Notes: generated by a model not told the origin, from the letters alone. 29,155 bases of DNA from Sporomusa sp. (GCA_029256645.1 JAQSXM010000003.1:1-29155); one strand, 5' to 3'. Positions 1 to 8,138 are shown, counted from the first letter of the stretch. Program-made: numbers and translations.

Positions 1-1
1 G

Positions 2-274
2 CAAGGCTGGGCCAGCTTCTTATACTCCGGCATATTTCCCCTCTGTCTGGCCAACTGTCTTTGGATCTGGGGAACTGCCAAAGCAGGCAGCACCACAGCA
101 TCGCTGTATAACAACCTGTCACCCGTATTTGCCGTTGGTGCCGGCTACTACTTCCTGGGCGAGACGTTTGGCTGGTTACAGTTCATTGGCGCTGGCATCA
201 TTTTGGCCGGCCTGTATGATGCCAGAAGCAAAAATATGGTGGATCCAGAAGAAAACTGTAATAAGTCGACTTAA
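2..274 (+). CDS. EamA/DMT-family transporter, C-terminal part
   Basis: This is the 3' end of a gene that begins outside the window. The frame starting at base 2 is open to the TAA at 272-274 and encodes about 90 residues. It reads as the last helices of an EamA (drug/metabolite transporter) domain: a hydrophobic stretch with WIWGTAKAGSTTASLY, then LSPVFAVGAGYYFLGE and LQFIGAGIILAGLY, then a short polar tail. The glycine-rich LSPV...LGE...GAGIILAG pattern is typical of the last two membrane helices of the family. EamA proteins are inner-membrane exporters or exchangers of small metabolites; the substrate cannot be told from this fragment. The next gene has its own promoter. Confidence 0.8.
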   Translation, partial: QGWASFLYSGIFPLCLANCLWIWGTAKAGSTTASLYNNLSPVFAVGAGYYFLGETFGWLQFIGAGIILAGLYDARSKNMVDPEENCNKST

Positions 275-378
275 GCACATTCCTAAATTGCCGGAGCGGG
301 AGACATTCTTGATAAATCTACAGTAGCAGCCATAGCAGACGCAGTGGACCACTATATAGAAACATCAGAAAACATGAA

Positions 379-406
379 TTACTTTGCTCCAATTTTATGT
401 TATAAT
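379..406 (+). promoter_or_regulatory. Predicted sigma-A promoter of the small coiled-coil gene
   Basis: A perfect -10 box TATAAT lies at 401-406, with a weak -35-like TTACTT at 379-384 (16-base spacer). It sits about 30 bases before the start codon at 436 in very AT-rich DNA. The -10 is convincing and the -35 is not. Confidence 0.45.
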
Positions 407-435
407 TTAATCATAAATAAAGTGAGGTATGATTC

Positions 436-792
436 ATGGAAAACTTAATGAAACAAGTGTTAACTACGGTGTTGAGCTTACAAAATAGCATAACGGCAAT
501 ACAAGATGAAATGACATCTATGAGACAGGATCTTGCCGGGGTTAAAGCAAAAACAGACGAATTACCTGACTTAAAATCCGAATTTATCTCTGTCAAAACT
601 ACTATGAACTCAGGCTTTGATGGACTTGCTAAGAAAATTGACCAATTAGCTTTAGAAGGCCAAAAAGATATAATTGCTATGCTAGCTCTAATGGATAAAA
701 AGCTTGAGCGAACCGAAACTAAAATTGATATAATTGACCACCGAATTGCCGCCCAGGATGGCGAAATAAGACTACTGAAACTAGCAAAATAA
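436..792 (+). CDS. Small coiled-coil protein of unknown function
   Basis: 118 residues. The start is supported by GAGG at 424-427, eight bases before ATG. I do not recognise a named family. Nearly the whole chain is predicted helical with heptad-like spacing of Leu, Ile, Val and Met, for example LTTVLSLQNSITAIQDEMTS and KIDQLALEGQKDIIAML, ending in KLERTETKIDIIDHRI. There is no signal peptide or membrane segment, so it is probably a cytoplasmic rod-like oligomer. The gene is AT-richer than its neighbours and stands alone between its own promoter and two consecutive hairpins. Such isolated, low-GC coiled-coil genes are often recently acquired, but nothing mobile is visible here. Coding is likely because of the RBS, promoter and terminator; the function is unknown. 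Confidence 0.7.
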   Translation: MENLMKQVLTTVLSLQNSITAIQDEMTSMRQDLAGVKAKTDELPDLKSEFISVKTTMNSGFDGLAKKIDQLALEGQKDIIAMLALMDKKLERTETKIDIIDHRIAAQDGEIRLLKLAK

Positions 793-822
793 CACAAACA
801 AAACCCAGGTTTTGTTTGTGTT
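791..822 (+). terminator. Hairpin at the end of the coiled-coil gene
   Basis: Perfect 15-base arms AACACAAACAAAACC (791-805) and its complement (808-822), followed by the AT-rich ATTTATTA. The left arm contains the last bases of the stop codon. AT-rich stem without a long T-run, so possibly a weak or bidirectional terminator. Confidence 0.6.
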
Positions 823-844
823 ATTTATTATACCTCAGGTTATT

Positions 845-874
845 AAGGGCTGTAGTTTTGCTACAGCCCTTTTT
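845..874 (+). terminator. Rho-independent terminator between the coiled-coil gene and etfA
   Basis: Stem AAGGGCTGTAG (845-855) pairs with CTACAGCCCTT (861-871) around loop TTTTG, and the T-run continues to 874. The T-run is on the plus strand, so it best serves the plus-strand gene. On the minus strand the stem follows the etfA stop directly and is trailed only by TTAATAA, so it may also act for etfA. Confidence 0.75.
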
Positions 875-883
875 GTTTCACCT

Positions 884-2092
884 TTAACAAGCCTGCTTAA
901 TTTTCTTGATCTCTTCAATCAGCACAGGCACTACTTCCATTACATCGCCAACAATACCGAAGTTGGCAGACTTAAAGATTGGCGCATCAGCGTCCTTATT
1001 GATGGCGATAATGATGTCCGATGTCGACATACCGGCCAAATGCTGGATGGCACCACTGATGCCGCAGGCAATATAGACTTTGGGGGCTACTGTTTTACCG
1101 GTTTGTCCAACCTGGTGAATAGCGGGTTTCCAGCCGGCATCAACAGCGGCGCGGGATGCACCGACTGCACCGCCCAGAACATTAGCCAATTCTTCGATGA
1201 GTGCAAAGTTTTCTGGTTTGCCCATTCCCCGGCCACCGGCGACAATAAACTGAGCCTCTTCCAGATTGCAGGCTGCCGCATCGCTAAGTGAGAGGATTTC
1301 AATAAGCCTGGTACGGCTGGTACGGATATCTTGCTGTTTTATCTTGCCGGCAACACGCACAAGCTCACCATTGCGGGACACATCCGGCACAGGGCGCTTA
1401 AATACATTGGGCCGGACTGTACCCATCTGCGGACGATGGTTAGGGCAGAGGATGGTGGCCATAATATTGCCGCCAAACGCCGGACGCGTCCAGGCAACAA
1501 GCCCTGTTTCTTCATCAATACCCAGGCTGGTACAGTCGGCAGTCAGACCTGTGCCAACCCGGCATGCCACCCGCGGCCCAAGGTCGCGTCCGTCATTGGT
1601 CGCTCCCATAAGAATAACCGAGGGTTTATATGTATTAATTAAATCAGTAAGAGCAGTTGTATAAGCGTCAGTACTATAATGCTTATATTCTGCGCCTTCT
1701 ACCAAATATACCTTGTCGGCGCAGCTGGCAAACATGTCCTTGGCCAGCTGCTCAACACCTTCGCCAATGACGACAGCCGCTAATGGCTGCCCCATAGCCT
1801 CAGCCAGCTTACGGCCTTCTCCCAGCAGTTCCAGTCCGACATTGCGGGCCTTGCCTGCAAACTGTTCAATGTATACCCAAACACCCTGATAGTCGCTGGT
1901 GTCAGTTGCCGGTTCTCCGGCAGCCGGGCGACTAATCGCCGTTACGGGACAGACATCAATACACGCGCCGCATACTGTACAGGCATCGGTAATTACGGCT
2001 TTATCCCCTTCCATAACAATCGCGCCAAACGGACAGGCGCTGACACAGGCACCACAGCCTATACATTGCTCTTTATCAACATTAACAGCCAT
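884..2092 (-). CDS. etfA: Electron transfer flavoprotein alpha subunit with N-terminal 2[4Fe-4S] ferredoxin domain
   Basis: 402 residues, longer than the usual roughly 320 because of a ferredoxin domain at residues 1-57. Two complete CxxCxxCxxxCP motifs are visible: C10, C13, C16, C20 and C38, C41, C44, C48. Next come the EtfA N-terminal domain (about 70-250) and the C-terminal FAD-binding domain (about 275-400), with [31 protein letters not shown] and [13 protein letters not shown]. EtfA binds FAD and forms a heterodimer with EtfB. Ferredoxin-fused EtfA is known from anaerobic systems such as the caffeyl-CoA reductase complex of Acetobacterium, where the clusters link the flavins to ferredoxin. 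Start supported by a G-rich RBS (AGGGGGG). It follows etfB by 20 bases in one operon. No acyl-CoA dehydrogenase is adjacent, so the partner enzyme is unknown. Confidence 0.95.
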   Translation of the reverse strand: MAVNVDKEQCIGCGACVSACPFGAIVMEGDKAVITDACTVCGACIDVCPVTAISRPAAGEPATDTSDYQGVWVYIEQFAGKARNVGLELLGEGRKLAEAMGQPLAAVVIGEGVEQLAKDMFASCADKVYLVEGAEYKHYSTDAYTTALTDLINTYKPSVILMGATNDGRDLGPRVACRVGTGLTADCTSLGIDEETGLVAWTRPAFGGNIMATILCPNHRPQMGTVRPNVFKRPVPDVSRNGELVRVAGKIKQQDIRTSRTRLIEILSLSDAAACNLEEAQFIVAGGRGMGKPENFALIEELANVLGGAVGASRAAVDAGWKPAIHQVGQTGKTVAPKVYIACGISGAIQHLAGMSTSDIIIAINKDADAPIFKSANFGIVGDVMEVVPVLIEEIKKIKQAC

Positions 2093-2112
2093 TCTTTAAA
2101 ACCCCCCTGATA

Positions 2113-2898
2113 TCAGATGATTTTAGCCTGAGTAAGTTTTGTCAGCAATCGGGTTACAGCATCGCGGGCGTTATCCTCCTGAATAATCTCACCCTGAACC
2201 CGCTGTTTGGGGGTAAAGATGCGGCGCACCTGAGTAGGTGACCCTTTAAGTCCGATCTGTTCCGGGTTGATATCAAGATCAGCAGCAGTCCAGACAGGTA
2301 TCTCTTTACGGTTAGCTTTCATGGTGCCTTTGATGCTGGGGTAGCGAGGTTCATTAATTGATTTCACAACACTAAGCAGAACAGGCAGTTTAGTCTCAAT
2401 AATCTCATAACCCTCTTCATGCTCGCGCTCAGCCCGTACAAGTCCATCAGCGATATCAAGTTTGGAAACATAGGTAATCTGCGCAATATCAAGGTGTTCG
2501 GCAATCTCCGGTCCTACCTGGGCCGTATCACCGTCGATAGCCTGTTTGCCACAAAGGATTACGTCAAAGCTGCCGAGTTTCTTGATCCCGGCAGCCAGCG
2601 TATGACTGGTAGCCAGCGTGTCGGCGCCGCCAAAGGCACGGTCACTCAGCAGAATAGCCTCATCAGCCCCCAGGGCAATACACTCTTTTAGAGCATCTTT
2701 AGCCTGCGGTGGCCCCATAGAGATTACGGTTACCCGGCCGCCATGCTTCTCTTTTAGCCGCAATGCCTCTTCTACCGCATTTTTATCAAAAGGATTTACA
2801 ATGCTTGGTACGCCCTGGCGAATCAATGTATTGGTCTGCGGGTCAATTTTAACCTCAGTAGTGTCTGGTACCTGTTTGACACAGACGATTATTTCCAT
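2113..2898 (-). CDS. etfB: Electron transfer flavoprotein beta subunit
   Basis: 261 residues, normal for EtfB. A longer frame reaches 3015, but the ATG at 2898 has AGGGGG nine bases upstream and begins with the family's MEIIVCVKQVPDTTEVKID. Other family features are IVNPFDKNAVEEALRLKE, VISMGPPQAKDALKECIALGADEA, the CGKQAIDGDTAQVGPEIAEHL signature and GSPTQVRRIFTPK near the C-terminus. The TLIRQGVPSIVNPFDKNA stretch resembles the beta subunits of electron-bifurcating ETFs of anaerobes, which carry a second FAD and use NADH; that assignment is by resemblance. First gene of the etfB-etfA operon, behind a probable promoter at 2954-2983. It should pass electrons between NADH, ferredoxin and an unidentified dehydrogenase. 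Confidence 0.93.
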   Translation of the reverse strand: MEIIVCVKQVPDTTEVKIDPQTNTLIRQGVPSIVNPFDKNAVEEALRLKEKHGGRVTVISMGPPQAKDALKECIALGADEAILLSDRAFGGADTLATSHTLAAGIKKLGSFDVILCGKQAIDGDTAQVGPEIAEHLDIAQITYVSKLDIADGLVRAEREHEEGYEIIETKLPVLLSVVKSINEPRYPSIKGTMKANRKEIPVWTAADLDINPEQIGLKGSPTQVRRIFTPKQRVQGEIIQEDNARDAVTRLLTKLTQAKII

Positions 2899-2953
2899 CA
2901 CACGTCCCCCTGTTGTAAATATCAAATAATGATAACAAAATATAACATCTCTT

Positions 2954-2983
2954 ATTCTAATATTATTTACTGGCACACTGCAA
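2954..2983 (-). promoter_or_regulatory. Predicted promoter of etfB-etfA
   Basis: On the minus strand TTGCAG (2978-2983) and TAGAAT (2954-2959) are separated by 18 bases, giving a leader of about 50 bases before the etfB ATG. The same pair of hexamers occurs before the nuclease gene at 21039. Confidence 0.45.
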
Positions 2984-3028
2984 CATTTTTTGTATAACTC
3001 CTGAAAATTTCTCAAATTTTAAAACCAT

Positions 3029-3052
3029 TAAATTAGCACGTAAATTAGCACG
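3029..3052. repeat. Perfect tandem 12-base repeat upstream of the YdcF-family gene
   Basis: TAAATTAGCACG occurs twice with no gap (3029-3040 and 3041-3052). It ends 19 bases before the TATAAT box of the plus-strand gene, where a regulator or the polymerase sigma subunit would bind. It may be an operator; no regulator is identified. Confidence 0.6.
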
Positions 3053-3068
3053 CAACAGTTGCCCATAG

Positions 3069-3077
3069 TGCTATAAT
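3069..3077 (+). promoter_or_regulatory. Predicted extended -10 promoter of the YdcF-family gene
   Basis: TGCTATAAT is a perfect extended -10 element (TGn plus TATAAT), about 40 bases before the ATG at 3118. No good -35 hexamer is present; the tandem repeat at 3029-3052 occupies that region. Confidence 0.5.
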
Positions 3078-3117
3078 AAAATTGGTACCCATAAATATCT
3101 CTGGAGGCATTATCACT

Positions 3118-3702
3118 ATGAAGCTACTTTTAAACCAAAAACTGAGACGTTATCTGTTACTGCTTGTAGTCATTACTGTGGCAGTTGTTGAAATACCCAT
3201 TGTTGCCGTTGGTTACTTAACCAAACCTGTTCCCAGCGATACAATTATCGTATTGGGGGCCAAACTGATCGACGATCAGCCCAGCACCATGCTTAGGCTT
3301 AGGCTTGATGAAGCAATCCAGCTATATACTCAGGGCTTTGCCCCGTTCATCATTGTGAGTGGTGCTCAGGGTCTGGATGAAATAGCCAGCGAGGCTGACG
3401 TTATGCGCAATTACCTTGTCAACAAAGGCATTCCAGCCGAGAGAATCTATGTGGAAAATAAATCCTACAATACGTATCAGAACCTGCTTTATTCTAAAAA
3501 CATTATGCGCGAACACGGCTTTCGTCAGGCCATCATTGTCTCTAACGCCTCACATATCAGACGCTCACTGGTACTTGCTCAGCAATTAGGCATCGAAGCC
3601 AGCGGTTCACCGGCCCCTATGGCAGACAATGCTTATCTTGCAGCCAAGCAATATGCCAGGGAAGGCGCGGCAATGCTGTCACTTTTAATGCTTAACAAGT
3701 AG
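3118..3702 (+). CDS. YdcF/SanA-like family membrane protein (DUF218 domain)
   Basis: 194 residues. The reading frame extends to 3082, but the ATG at 3118 has GGAGG ten bases upstream. One N-terminal membrane segment (about residues 11-33) anchors a DUF218 domain: PSDTIIVLGAKL, a MLRLRLDEAIQLY helix, IIVSGAQG, SEADVMRNYLVNKGIP, ENKSYNTYQNLLYSK and QAIIVSNASHIRRSLVLAQQLG. Members include E. coli YdcF and SanA, which are linked to envelope integrity; no reaction is established. The domain probably lies outside the cytoplasmic membrane. Its stop lies inside the 3' end of dnaE, which is on the opposite strand, so the two genes overlap convergently by 11 bases with no terminator between them. Confidence 0.85.
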   Translation: MKLLLNQKLRRYLLLLVVITVAVVEIPIVAVGYLTKPVPSDTIIVLGAKLIDDQPSTMLRLRLDEAIQLYTQGFAPFIIVSGAQGLDEIASEADVMRNYLVNKGIPAERIYVENKSYNTYQNLLYSKNIMREHGFRQAIIVSNASHIRRSLVLAQQLGIEASGSPAPMADNAYLAAKQYAREGAAMLSLLMLNK

Positions 3703-6700
3703 TAACAGCCCCTTTGCCCAAAAGACCTTCAATGGCGCTAAAAGCTGCCGGTGACGGCTCAATCCAGAAATCCCGTTCGGTTTTAATGACGCGTTTACTG
3801 TCAACCAGATGCAAATAAACGGCAGATGGCCCGGTATATTTATTCAGCAGCTTTTTTAGCCCGGCCAGGGTAGCAGGCGTTTCCTGATCTTTGCGCAGCG
3901 TGATTCTGACCTCTGCCCCGGCACCACTGAGCGGGGTTATGTCATCAGCCATAATCTTTGCACCTTCTTCATGGATGTTAAGACGCCCGGAAACCAGCAC
4001 CGGCAAATCCGGTGCCAGCAGGCGACCTGTTTTTTCAAAAATCCGGGGAAATACGATAACCTCTACCTGCCCGGTGAAATCTTCAAGATTAACAAAACAC
4101 ATCATGCTGCCGTTTTTTGTGTTAATGCGCTTAGCACTGGCAATCAGCCCGCCCACCCGGATAGGCTGCCCGTCAGTATACTGGCCTTCAGCTAAACTGC
4201 CAAGCCCTGGCAGGGATGAGAGCTTAACCCGATATTTATCCAGGGGATGACCGGTTACATAAAAACCGGTTATCTCTTTTTCCAGCGCCAGCAATTCTTC
4301 CTGCGGCAATTCAGGTATATCAGGCAGAATTACATCATTCACACAATCCAGGGTATCCTCACCGAACAGGCCTAATTGTCCACTGGCTGCATCTTTTTGC
4401 CGGCAGCCAGCCACCTCCACAGCCTGCTCCAACACCTCTAACAACTGCGAACGCCGGGCTTTCAGCGAATCAAACGCACCGCATTTGATTAAACTCTCAA
4501 TCACCCGTTTGTTTACTACCCGCATATCGACACGGGAGCAAAAATCAACAAGCGATGTAAATTTGCCGCCCTTTTGCCGGGCCGCAATAATGCTCTCCAG
4601 GGCATTACCACCCGCGTTTTTGACGCCGGCCAGACCAAACCGGATCGCCTCTCCGTCAACAGAAAACGACTTGCCGCTGGCGTTAATATCCGGCGACAAA
4701 ACAGAAATCCCCCGCCGCCGGCATTCCTCAATATAATAGCCGACCTTATCATTGGTCCCCATTACGCTTGTTAACAAGGCAGCGTAAAATTCTTGAGGAT
4801 AGTGAGCCTTAAGATAAGCCGTCTGATAAGCAACCAGTGCGTAAGCAGCGCTGTGGGATTTATTAAACCCATAATCGGCAAAATGGGTCATGAGATCAAA
4901 GACCTCATGGGCCAGTTTGGCATCAAACCCCCGGTCAGCTGCGCCTTTAAGAAAAGATTCGCGTTGAGCGGCCAGCACTTCATGTTTCTTTTTACCCATC
5001 GCGCGGCGCAAGAGGTCGGCTTGTCCCAACGAGAAGCCTGCCAGCACCGAGGCAATCTGCATAACCTGTTCCTGGTATAAAATAACGCCAAAGGTATCTT
5101 TCAAAACAGGCTCAAGCACAGGGTGTAAATAAGTAACAACCTTCTTCCCGTGGCGGCCGTCAATAAAATCCGATACCATGCCGCTGCCAAGCGGACCTGG
5201 ACGGTAAAGTGCTACCAGTGGGATAAGATCATCAAACCGCTCCGGCTTAAGGTCTCTCACCAGATTGGTCATGCCGCTTGACTCCATCTGAAATACTCCG
5301 GAGGTGTCGCCGGTCGACAACATCACACAGGTTTTAGTATCAGCCAGGGGGATCTGATCAATATCAAGATCCACACCTCTGTTATCTTTGATTGATAGGA
5401 TAGCATCCCCAATTACAGTTAAAGTTCTAAGCCCCAAAAGATCCATTTTTAAGAGGCCGATCTCCTCAACCCGGTCTTTGTCAAACTGGGTGGTGACAAA
5501 CCCTTCGCTTGACACCTGCAGTGGCGCAAAGTGAGTTAGCGGTTCTCGCGCAATAACCAGACCGGCCGCATGGGTTGAGGCATGGCGCGGCAAGCCCTCT
5601 ACCGCCATAGCCAGGTCGACAAGTTTGCGCACCGTAGCTTCAGTATCATATAAGCCTTTTAACTCTTGATTGGCTGTTAATGCCTTCTTCAGGGTTATGC
5701 CTAGCTCGGCCGGCACCAGTTTGGCAATCCGGTCAACCTCGCCATAAGGCAGGTTTAGGGCCCGTCCCACATCACGGATAGCTGCCCGGGCCGCCATCGT
5801 ACCAAAGGTAATAATCTGCGCCACCCGGTCGCTGCCATAACGGGCTACAACATATTCAATGATTTTGCTACGGCGTTCATAACAAAAATCAATATCAATA
5901 TCAGGCATAGATACCCGTTCCGGATTTAAAAACCGTTCAAACAGCAGACCATATTTAAGCGGGTCAATATTAGTAATCCTTAGCAAAAAAGCCACAATAC
6001 TGCCGGCGGCTGAACCACGCCCCGGACCAACAGGTATGGACTGGCTCCGGGAATAATTGACAAAATCCCAGACAATCAAGAAATAACTGGCATAACCCAT
6101 TTTTTTAATAACATCAAGCTCAAAGTCAAGCCGGGCCGTTATTTCAGGTGTTTCCTCAGTATACCGCCTGCAAATGGCCTCACGGCACAACTGAGTCAGG
6201 TATTCATCATCACTTATTCCATCCGGGGTAGGAAAATCGGGCAGATAGAGTTTATCAAAATCAAACGCAACATCGCAACGCTCGGCAATTTTGCAGGTAT
6301 TGACCAGTGCTTCGGGATATTCAGCAAAAAGCTCGGCCATTTCAGCCGGACTTTTCAGATAAAACTCATTACTGGGAAATTTCATCCGATTTTGGTCATC
6401 AACAGTCTTGCCGGTCTGAATGCAGAGCAGAACATCATGGCATTCAGCATCCTCTCTGTTGATATAATGGGCGTCATTGGTGGCAACAAGGCCAAGCCCT
6501 AATTTTTTCGCCAATTTTACCAGATGCTGGTTTGCCTGTTTTTCCTCAGGCATGCCATGATCCTGAAGCTCAATATAAAAGTTATCTGGACCAAATATTT
6601 CGCGGTACTCGCTAGCAAGGGCTTCTGCTTTATCCAGATCCCCCCGCAAGATAGCCGCAGGAACCTCGCCAGCAATACAAGCGCTTAAGCCGATAAGCCC

Positions 6701-7084
6701 CTTACTGTGACTGCGCAGTATGTCCCGGTCAATGCGGGGTTTATAATAGAAACCTTCGCTATAGCCCCGGGATACCAGCTCAATTAGGTTACGGTACCCT
6801 TGTTCATTGGCGGCAAGCAGAATCAGGTGATAATACGACTCGCCCTCAACCGCCGCTTTATCAAACCGCGAACGGGGGGCAACATACACCTCGCAGCCAA
6901 TGATTGGCTTAATCCCCTGCTTCTTGGCTTGCTTATAAAAATCAATAGTGCCGTACATTGTGCCGTGATCAGTCATGGCAACAGCCGGCATCCCCATTTC
7001 TTTCGCCCGGCGTACCAGGTCTGCAATTCGTCCGGCCCCGTCTAATAAACTATATTCGGTATGGTTGTGCAAATGGACAAACAT
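3692..7084 (-). CDS. dnaE: DNA polymerase III alpha subunit, DnaE type
   Basis: 1130 residues. The ATG at 7096 follows GGAGG with no spacing, so the ATG at 7084 (MFVHLHNHTEYSLLDG) is the better start. Order: PHP domain (about 1-230); C-family polymerase palm and thumb with GPGRGSAAGS and the catalytic PDIDIDF near residue 400; fingers (YRPGPL, YQEQVMQI, RRAMGKKK, FNKSHSAAYA); helix-hairpin-helix region; and an OB-fold near residue 1000 (IRVGGLIASAKRINTKNGSMMCFVNLED). No DnaQ-like exonuclease insert is present, which separates it from PolC. The PHP metal ligands all look intact: HLHNH, the Asp of LLDG, TDHG, GCEVYV, YYHL, SACIAGE, NDAHY. In Firmicutes such a DnaE usually works beside PolC on the lagging strand; whether PolC exists here cannot be seen. 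Confidence 0.97.
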   Translation of the reverse strand: MFVHLHNHTEYSLLDGAGRIADLVRRAKEMGMPAVAMTDHGTMYGTIDFYKQAKKQGIKPIIGCEVYVAPRSRFDKAAVEGESYYHLILLAANEQGYRNLIELVSRGYSEGFYYKPRIDRDILRSHSKGLIGLSACIAGEVPAAILRGDLDKAEALASEYREIFGPDNFYIELQDHGMPEEKQANQHLVKLAKKLGLGLVATNDAHYINREDAECHDVLLCIQTGKTVDDQNRMKFPSNEFYLKSPAEMAELFAEYPEALVNTCKIAERCDVAFDFDKLYLPDFPTPDGISDDEYLTQLCREAICRRYTEETPEITARLDFELDVIKKMGYASYFLIVWDFVNYSRSQSIPVGPGRGSAAGSIVAFLLRITNIDPLKYGLLFERFLNPERVSMPDIDIDFCYERRSKIIEYVVARYGSDRVAQIITFGTMAARAAIRDVGRALNLPYGEVDRIAKLVPAELGITLKKALTANQELKGLYDTEATVRKLVDLAMAVEGLPRHASTHAAGLVIAREPLTHFAPLQVSSEGFVTTQFDKDRVEEIGLLKMDLLGLRTLTVIGDAILSIKDNRGVDLDIDQIPLADTKTCVMLSTGDTSGVFQMESSGMTNLVRDLKPERFDDLIPLVALYRPGPLGSGMVSDFIDGRHGKKVVTYLHPVLEPVLKDTFGVILYQEQVMQIASVLAGFSLGQADLLRRAMGKKKHEVLAAQRESFLKGAADRGFDAKLAHEVFDLMTHFADYGFNKSHSAAYALVAYQTAYLKAHYPQEFYAALLTSVMGTNDKVGYYIEECRRRGISVLSPDINASGKSFSVDGEAIRFGLAGVKNAGGNALESIIAARQKGGKFTSLVDFCSRVDMRVVNKRVIESLIKCGAFDSLKARRSQLLEVLEQAVEVAGCRQKDAASGQLGLFGEDTLDCVNDVILPDIPELPQEELLALEKEITGFYVTGHPLDKYRVKLSSLPGLGSLAEGQYTDGQPIRVGGLIASAKRINTKNGSMMCFVNLEDFTGQVEVIVFPRIFEKTGRLLAPDLPVLVSGRLNIHEEGAKIMADDITPLSGAGAEVRITLRKDQETPATLAGLKKLLNKYTGPSAVYLHLVDSKRVIKTERDFWIEPSPAAFSAIEGLLGKGAVTTC

Positions 7085-7239
7085 AAGATTTAGCATCCTC
7101 CGGTATATAAGCTATATATCTCAGTTTACCACGACTGCGTCAGTATGTGAATGCTAAGAATTTTGTCAGTTTTACGGCAGGTATTAATCAGCTAAATGTG
7201 GAAACTGTAATAAAAAAGAAAATCAGAGGTGTTGTACAT

Positions 7240-8109
7240 TTGCATCATATCGGCATTTTACAATTAACGCAAAACCTTGACGATGCAGTACGCGGCTTCA
7301 AAGCCGGACTGACTGAACAAAACCTGACGGCTGAATTTCACTATTTGAATGCCGATGGCGCTTTGGATGATTTACCACAGCTTGCCGCCAAACTGGCCGG
7401 GCAAAAAGTTGACCTTATCTTTGCCTGTTCAACACCTGCTGCTCAGGCGGCCGTAAGATTAGACGGTACTATTCCCGTGGTATTTACGCCTGTGTTTGAC
7501 CCGGTTGGAGTAGCCTTGGTCAATACACTGGACAAACCGGGCGGCAAAGCTACCGGCGTTGCCGGCATGGTTCCGGCGGTCAATAAGGTTGCTTTTATCC
7601 GTGAACTGTTGCCTGCTGCCAAAACCATCGGTATTTTGTACCATACCGGTGATAGCAATGCGGTGCTGGAGGCAGCGAATTTTAAAAAAGCCGCCAACAA
7701 TATATTTACACTAGTTGACCTGCCGACAGACAAGCCTGAGGATTTATCAACTTTACCCGACAAACTAACCCCTGGTCTTGATGCTTTGTTCTTGCCTATT
7801 GGCCGGATTATTGAAGAGAATTTTGCCAGTGTGGCTTACTATGCCGAAGCAGCCAATCTACCTGTTATCACCTCGCATGCGCCGAATGTTCCGTCTGGCG
7901 CTTTAGGTGCGCTAGTGGCCAGCCACTACGAATTGGGCCGGGCCTGCGCCGCCAAGGCAGCCCAGATTCTTGCCGGTGCCAAACCTGGCGACATCCCAGT
8001 CGGCCTTGTTGATCAGCCGGAGGTTCAGCTAAATGCCTTCGTTGCCGCCAATTTAGGCATTGAACTGCCACAATCACTGCTGGCACAGGCCAAAGAGGTA
8101 TTTGAGTAA
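7240..8109 (+). CDS. ABC transporter substrate-binding-like protein (PF04392 type) without a signal peptide
   Basis: 289 residues from a TTG start. An ATG at 7147 is in frame but has no RBS. TTG at 7240 has AGAGG at 7225-7229, ten bases upstream, and places the family's first strand (HIGILQLTQ) at the N-terminus. Two-lobed periplasmic-binding fold: VDLIFACSTPAAQAAV, IPVVFTPVFDPVGVALV, GGKATGVAGMVP, AKTIGILYHTGDSNA, LDALFLPIGRIIEENFA, LPVITSHAPNVPSGALGALV and FVAANLGIELP. Members are normally exported lipoproteins of tryptophan or related ABC importers. Neither start gives a signal peptide or lipobox, and no permease or ATPase gene is adjacent, so this copy is probably cytoplasmic and may act as a sensor or a carrier. 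It is 29 bases before the U32 gene and probably co-transcribed. Confidence 0.8.
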   Translation: MHHIGILQLTQNLDDAVRGFKAGLTEQNLTAEFHYLNADGALDDLPQLAAKLAGQKVDLIFACSTPAAQAAVRLDGTIPVVFTPVFDPVGVALVNTLDKPGGKATGVAGMVPAVNKVAFIRELLPAAKTIGILYHTGDSNAVLEAANFKKAANNIFTLVDLPTDKPEDLSTLPDKLTPGLDALFLPIGRIIEENFASVAYYAEAANLPVITSHAPNVPSGALGALVASHYELGRACAAKAAQILAGAKPGDIPVGLVDQPEVQLNAFVAANLGIELPQSLLAQAKEVFE

Positions 8110-8138
8110 TTTACTATAGAAAATCTGGAGTGAAATAA

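Noticed and set aside
884..1302. Long open frames on the plus strand opposite etfA.
   Set aside because: They are shadows of a clear conserved gene on the other strand; the same applies to frames opposite dnaE, typA and murB.
7085..7096. ATG at 7096 as dnaE start.
   Set aside because: GGAGG directly abuts it; the ATG at 7084 is the workable start. The same reasoning moved the starts at 27452 and 27568.
7147..7239. N-terminal extension of the PF04392-type protein from ATG at 7147.
   Set aside because: No RBS, not a signal peptide, and the added residues do not resemble the family.
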